NCBI GenBank assembly: GCA_026417975.1 | Contig: JAOACD010000012.1 | Span: 1-64,000 of the forward strand | Direction: 5' to 3' | Source of the DNA: Melioribacter sp. | GTDB taxonomy: Bacteria > Bacteroidota > Ignavibacteria > Ignavibacteriales > Melioribacteraceae | Length of the DNA stretch: 64,000 bases | In this document: piece after piece, positions 61,344 through 64,000 of the stretch | How positions within the stretch are numbered: position 1 is the stretch's first letter | How the letters are laid out: every line of letters begins with the position of its first letter | Made by a program: the position numbers and the translations under genes | Notes under the pieces: generated by a model | Databases searched by the model: none | What the model was told of the DNA's origin: nothing | Seen by the model: the letters and a program-made list of their open reading frames with translations, nothing else

Positions 61344-63113
61344 ATGAAAATCTCAGTTAATAAAAACACTGTTTGGTGTGATATAATTGTCAATAGGCTA
61401 TGTGATTATGAAGTAAAATTTGCTTGCATTTCTCCGGGATCTAGAAGTACGCCTATTACACTAGCTTTGTCATTAAATAAAAATATTAAAGTATTTCCCA
61501 TTGTTGACGAAAGATCTTCTGCCTTTTTTGCACTTGGGCTTGCAAAAAAATCTAAAACTCCTGTTTGTGTTGTAACAACATCTGGTACTGCAGTAGCTGA
61601 ACTCTACCCTGCAATTATCGAAGCCTATTACCAAAGAATCCCTTTAATTATCTGTACTGCCGATAGACCACCTTACTTAAGAAATACAGGAGCAAATCAA
61701 ACAATTAATCAAGAAAACATTTTTAAAAATCACATTCGTTTTTTTTCCGACTTAGGATTACCTACTATAAGCTTCAAAAGTTTAGTAGGTTTAATAAAAA
61801 CAATAGACCGCGCAATGAAAATTGCTTTAATTGAAAATCCCGGCCCTATACATCTAAATTTACCATTTGAAAAACCCTTTGAACCAGATTCTTACACAGA
61901 AAAGGTTGAGGTAGATTTACTAAAAAGGGTATACAATTCTATTAAACCTGTGAATTTTAAGAGAAAAAAGTTTTCACAATCATTAGATAATATATTTAAT
62001 AAATTGGCACACTACAAAAAGGGAATAATTATAATTGGCTACAATAATTATGATGAACAATTCGCCATCCAGTGTACTAAATTATCAAAAGTTTTAAAAT
62101 ACCCAATTTTTGCAGATGCATCTTCTGGTTTAAGATTCGGTAAGCATTCAAAAGAAAATTTTATTGACAATTTCACATCACTATTACGTTCAGAAAAATT
62201 TATTAGAAAATTCGACCCAGATATTATTCTTCAATTTGGTAGCTCGCCAACATCGAATGTTGTTTTAAATTTCTATAAAGAATCAAAAGCAGAAAAAATA
62301 TTAATAAATGAATTTGGCGATAAAAACGACCCATCTTTAACGGCAAAGACAATAATAAAAATAAATCCTGTAGAATTTTGTAGTAACATTCTCAAAAAAT
62401 CAAAAAGTATAAAAAGAAAATCAGATTGGCTTAAAAGTATTCTTCAATTAAATAAAATAGTAGAAGAAATCAAGACAAAAAAATTAAAAGAAGAAAAAAT
62501 TAATTTTGAAGGAAAAATTCTTTTTGAACTATTTAATATACTGCCTTCAAATTGTAATGTAATGATCTCAAATAGCTTACCAATACGCGATACTGATTTT
62601 TTTGTATCATCATGTAATAAAAAAATTCATATTTTTTGTAATAGAGGTGCAAGCGGTATTGATGGTATAAATTCTACTGCACTTGGTATTGCAAAGCTCT
62701 CGAAAATTCCTACTATTTTAGTTATAGGTGATTTAGCTTTTTATCACGACTTAAACGGTTTGCATAACGCTATTAAGTTCAACATACCACTAACTATAAT
62801 TTTAATAAACAACAATGGAGGAGGAATTTTTGAATCACTTCCTATATCGAAATTTGGAAAAGTATATGTAGAAAATTTTGTTACTCCCACTAATCTCGAG
62901 TTCGAAAAATTTATAAAGGCTTATGGAGGAATTTATTATACTGTAGATAATGATAACGACTTTAAAGTGAAACTCCTTTCTTCTCTAAAAAATAAAAAAT
63001 TATCGGTAATAGAAATCAAAACCAATGCTAAAAAATCAAAAATTAATAGAGAAAAAATCTGGAAGTCAATAACAGAATCAATTGATTTAAAGGTAAATGA
63101 AAATCAATATTAA
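61344..63113 (+). CDS. menD: SEPHCHC synthase (MenD)
   Basis: ThDP- and metal-dependent addition of 2-oxoglutarate to isochorismate, second menaquinone step. The N-terminal FACISPGSRSTPITLAL is typical, followed by VVTTSGTAVAELYPAIIEAY and ICTADRPPYLRNTGANQTI. The C-terminal ThDP domain has NRGASGIDGINSTALGIA, GDLAFYHDLNGL and ILINNNGGGIFESLP. The length of 589 residues is normal. Its 3' end overlaps menH by 17 bp. Confidence 0.97.
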   Translation: MKISVNKNTVWCDIIVNRLCDYEVKFACISPGSRSTPITLALSLNKNIKVFPIVDERSSAFFALGLAKKSKTPVCVVTTSGTAVAELYPAIIEAYYQRIPLIICTADRPPYLRNTGANQTINQENIFKNHIRFFSDLGLPTISFKSLVGLIKTIDRAMKIALIENPGPIHLNLPFEKPFEPDSYTEKVEVDLLKRVYNSIKPVNFKRKKFSQSLDNIFNKLAHYKKGIIIIGYNNYDEQFAIQCTKLSKVLKYPIFADASSGLRFGKHSKENFIDNFTSLLRSEKFIRKFDPDIILQFGSSPTSNVVLNFYKESKAEKILINEFGDKNDPSLTAKTIIKINPVEFCSNILKKSKSIKRKSDWLKSILQLNKIVEEIKTKKLKEEKINFEGKILFELFNILPSNCNVMISNSLPIRDTDFFVSSCNKKIHIFCNRGASGIDGINSTALGIAKLSKIPTILVIGDLAFYHDLNGLHNAIKFNIPLTIILINNNGGGIFESLPISKFGKVYVENFVTPTNLEFEKFIKAYGGIYYTVDNDNDFKVKLLSSLKNKKLSVIEIKTNAKKSKINREKIWKSITESIDLKVNENQY

Positions 63114-63930
63114 TCAGATAAACTTCAATATTATTCCTGATGACTTCAAATTCATTGAAGAAAAAATTCCTATAGTTTTTTTACATGGTTTTACAGGTTC
63201 TTCTGAAGATTGGACCTTTATTTTTGATAAGCTTCCAGAAAAATATTCTCCTTTAGCCATAGATTTAATTGGTCATGGTTTGAGTGACTCACCAGAAAAT
63301 CCCAATTTTTATACTTGCAGCGCAATAATAAACCAACTCGATTTAATATTTAATTTTCTTACAATAAAAAAACTCATTCTATGTGGTTATTCAATGGGAG
63401 GAAGAGCCGCTCTTTCTTACTGTATTCGTTATCCACAGAAGATTGTTGCTGCGATTCTCGAAAGTACAACTGCTGGAATTACTGATTATACGTTAAAAAA
63501 AGAAAAAGTAATTTCAGATTTTCTGCTTGCTGAAAAAATTAGAAAAGAAGGAATAAAAAGTTTTATTGATGATTGGATGAATAACTCCCTTTTTCAAAGT
63601 CTAAAAAAACTCCCAGATTTTGAAAACATTAAAAACAAAAAATATAAAAATAATGCCATTGGCTTATCTAATTCTCTAATAGGATTTACCACTGGATTAA
63701 TGCCAGATTATTGGAAGAAGCTAAATTTGTTAAACTTTCCAATTCTTTTAATTTCTGGAAACCTAGATGAAAAATACACTACTATAGCAAAAGAAATGAA
63801 ATTGAAACTTCCTGATGCAGAACATAAAATTGCCAATCAATGTGGGCACAATGTTCATTTAGAAAAACCTGATGTTTTTGTTAAATTTGTAAAAGAATTT
63901 TTAAAAAAAATTGAAAGGGAATATTTATGA
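63097..63930 (+). CDS. menH: SHCHC synthase (MenH), alpha/beta hydrolase
   Basis: Eliminates pyruvate from the MenD product. The oxyanion and nucleophile motifs are FLHGFTGSSEDW and LCGYSMGGRAAL (Ser nucleophile in GYSMGG). IANQCGHNVHLEKPD carries the catalytic His. The length of 277 residues fits. It lies between menD and menB with overlaps on both sides, supporting the MenH call over a general hydrolase. Confidence 0.93.
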   Translation: MKININQINFNIIPDDFKFIEEKIPIVFLHGFTGSSEDWTFIFDKLPEKYSPLAIDLIGHGLSDSPENPNFYTCSAIINQLDLIFNFLTIKKLILCGYSMGGRAALSYCIRYPQKIVAAILESTTAGITDYTLKKEKVISDFLLAEKIRKEGIKSFIDDWMNNSLFQSLKKLPDFENIKNKKYKNNAIGLSNSLIGFTTGLMPDYWKKLNLLNFPILLISGNLDEKYTTIAKEMKLKLPDAEHKIANQCGHNVHLEKPDVFVKFVKEFLKKIEREYL

Positions 63931-64000
63931 ACTACAATTGGATAAAAGTTAAAGACTACCAGGACATTATATATGAAAAAATGGACGGCATTGCAAAAAT
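63927..64000 (+). CDS. menB: 1,4-dihydroxy-2-naphthoyl-CoA synthase, 5' end only
   Basis: The first ~24 codons, MNYNWIKVKDYQDIIYEKMD and GIAKI, match the N-terminus of MenB. The ATG overlaps the menH stop (ATGA). The rest lies beyond the right edge. menF-menD-menH-menB is a standard partial order; menC and menE were not seen and probably follow. Confidence 0.85.
   Translation, partial: MNYNWIKVKDYQDIIYEKMDGIAK

Overview
The window reads as a chromosome segment from a low-GC member of the Bacteroidota/Chlorobi group, most likely an Ignavibacteria-like bacterium. This is inference, not a database result. The pointers are the very A+T-rich base composition, PorV/PorQ-like and GWxTD proteins, a Bacteroidota-type AMP nucleosidase, a menaquinone operon, outer-membrane proteins (BamA-like, TonB receptor), and several TAnnTTTG boxes just upstream of genes, which is the -7 promoter signature of Bacteroidota-type sigma factors.

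Left end (1-2530) is the only clearly accessory part. It holds the wreck of a type II-C CRISPR-Cas locus. The nexus and anti-repeat of a tracrRNA run leftward off the window edge. Next comes a cas9 start (RuvC-I motif) that breaks off after 21 native codons, joined directly to one 46-bp CRISPR repeat. The body of cas9, any cas1/cas2 and all spacers are missing. Then follow three unrecognised ORFs, two of them small membrane proteins, and two gene-poor stretches with hairpins and a candidate 44-codon ORF.

2.5-24 kb is mostly housekeeping: a purine permease, alaS, an orphan DNA methyltransferase, hutH, hflX, a leftward envelope operon (SpoIID-like, glycosyltransferase, BatA/VWA protein), then a rightward run of rimO, GWxTD protein, pfkB-type kinase, BamA-like protein, rnhB and yraN ending at a strong terminator, and a leftward TonB receptor with a structured upstream region.

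24-43.5 kb: rseP-dxr, a small membrane protein, a hybrid histidine kinase, a PAP2 phosphatase, AMP nucleosidase, a PorV-like protein, gpmA, a TPM protein, an MBL hydrolase, a methyltransferase, a rhomboid protease, an aconitase with an unusual lysine-rich tail, DUF192, a GHL10 hydrolase and aroB-aroK.

43.5-64 kb: a PpiD/SurA-like chaperone, a Na+/solute symporter with a small membrane partner, a leftward block hrcA-grpE-dnaJ-comEA-pseudopilin-like-pilM-rsmD-coaD (heat shock, DNA-uptake/pilus-like parts, RNA and CoA genes), then purM, a TatD-radical SAM fusion, a PBP4-type peptidase, prmA, a MarR regulator and the menaquinone operon menF-menD-menH-menB, whose last gene runs off the right edge.

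The most unusual items are the cas9-repeat-tracrRNA fusion, the lysine-rich tail on aconitase, the structured element before the TonB receptor, and the unknown ORFs next to the CRISPR relic. No tRNA, rRNA, transposase or intact CRISPR array was seen.
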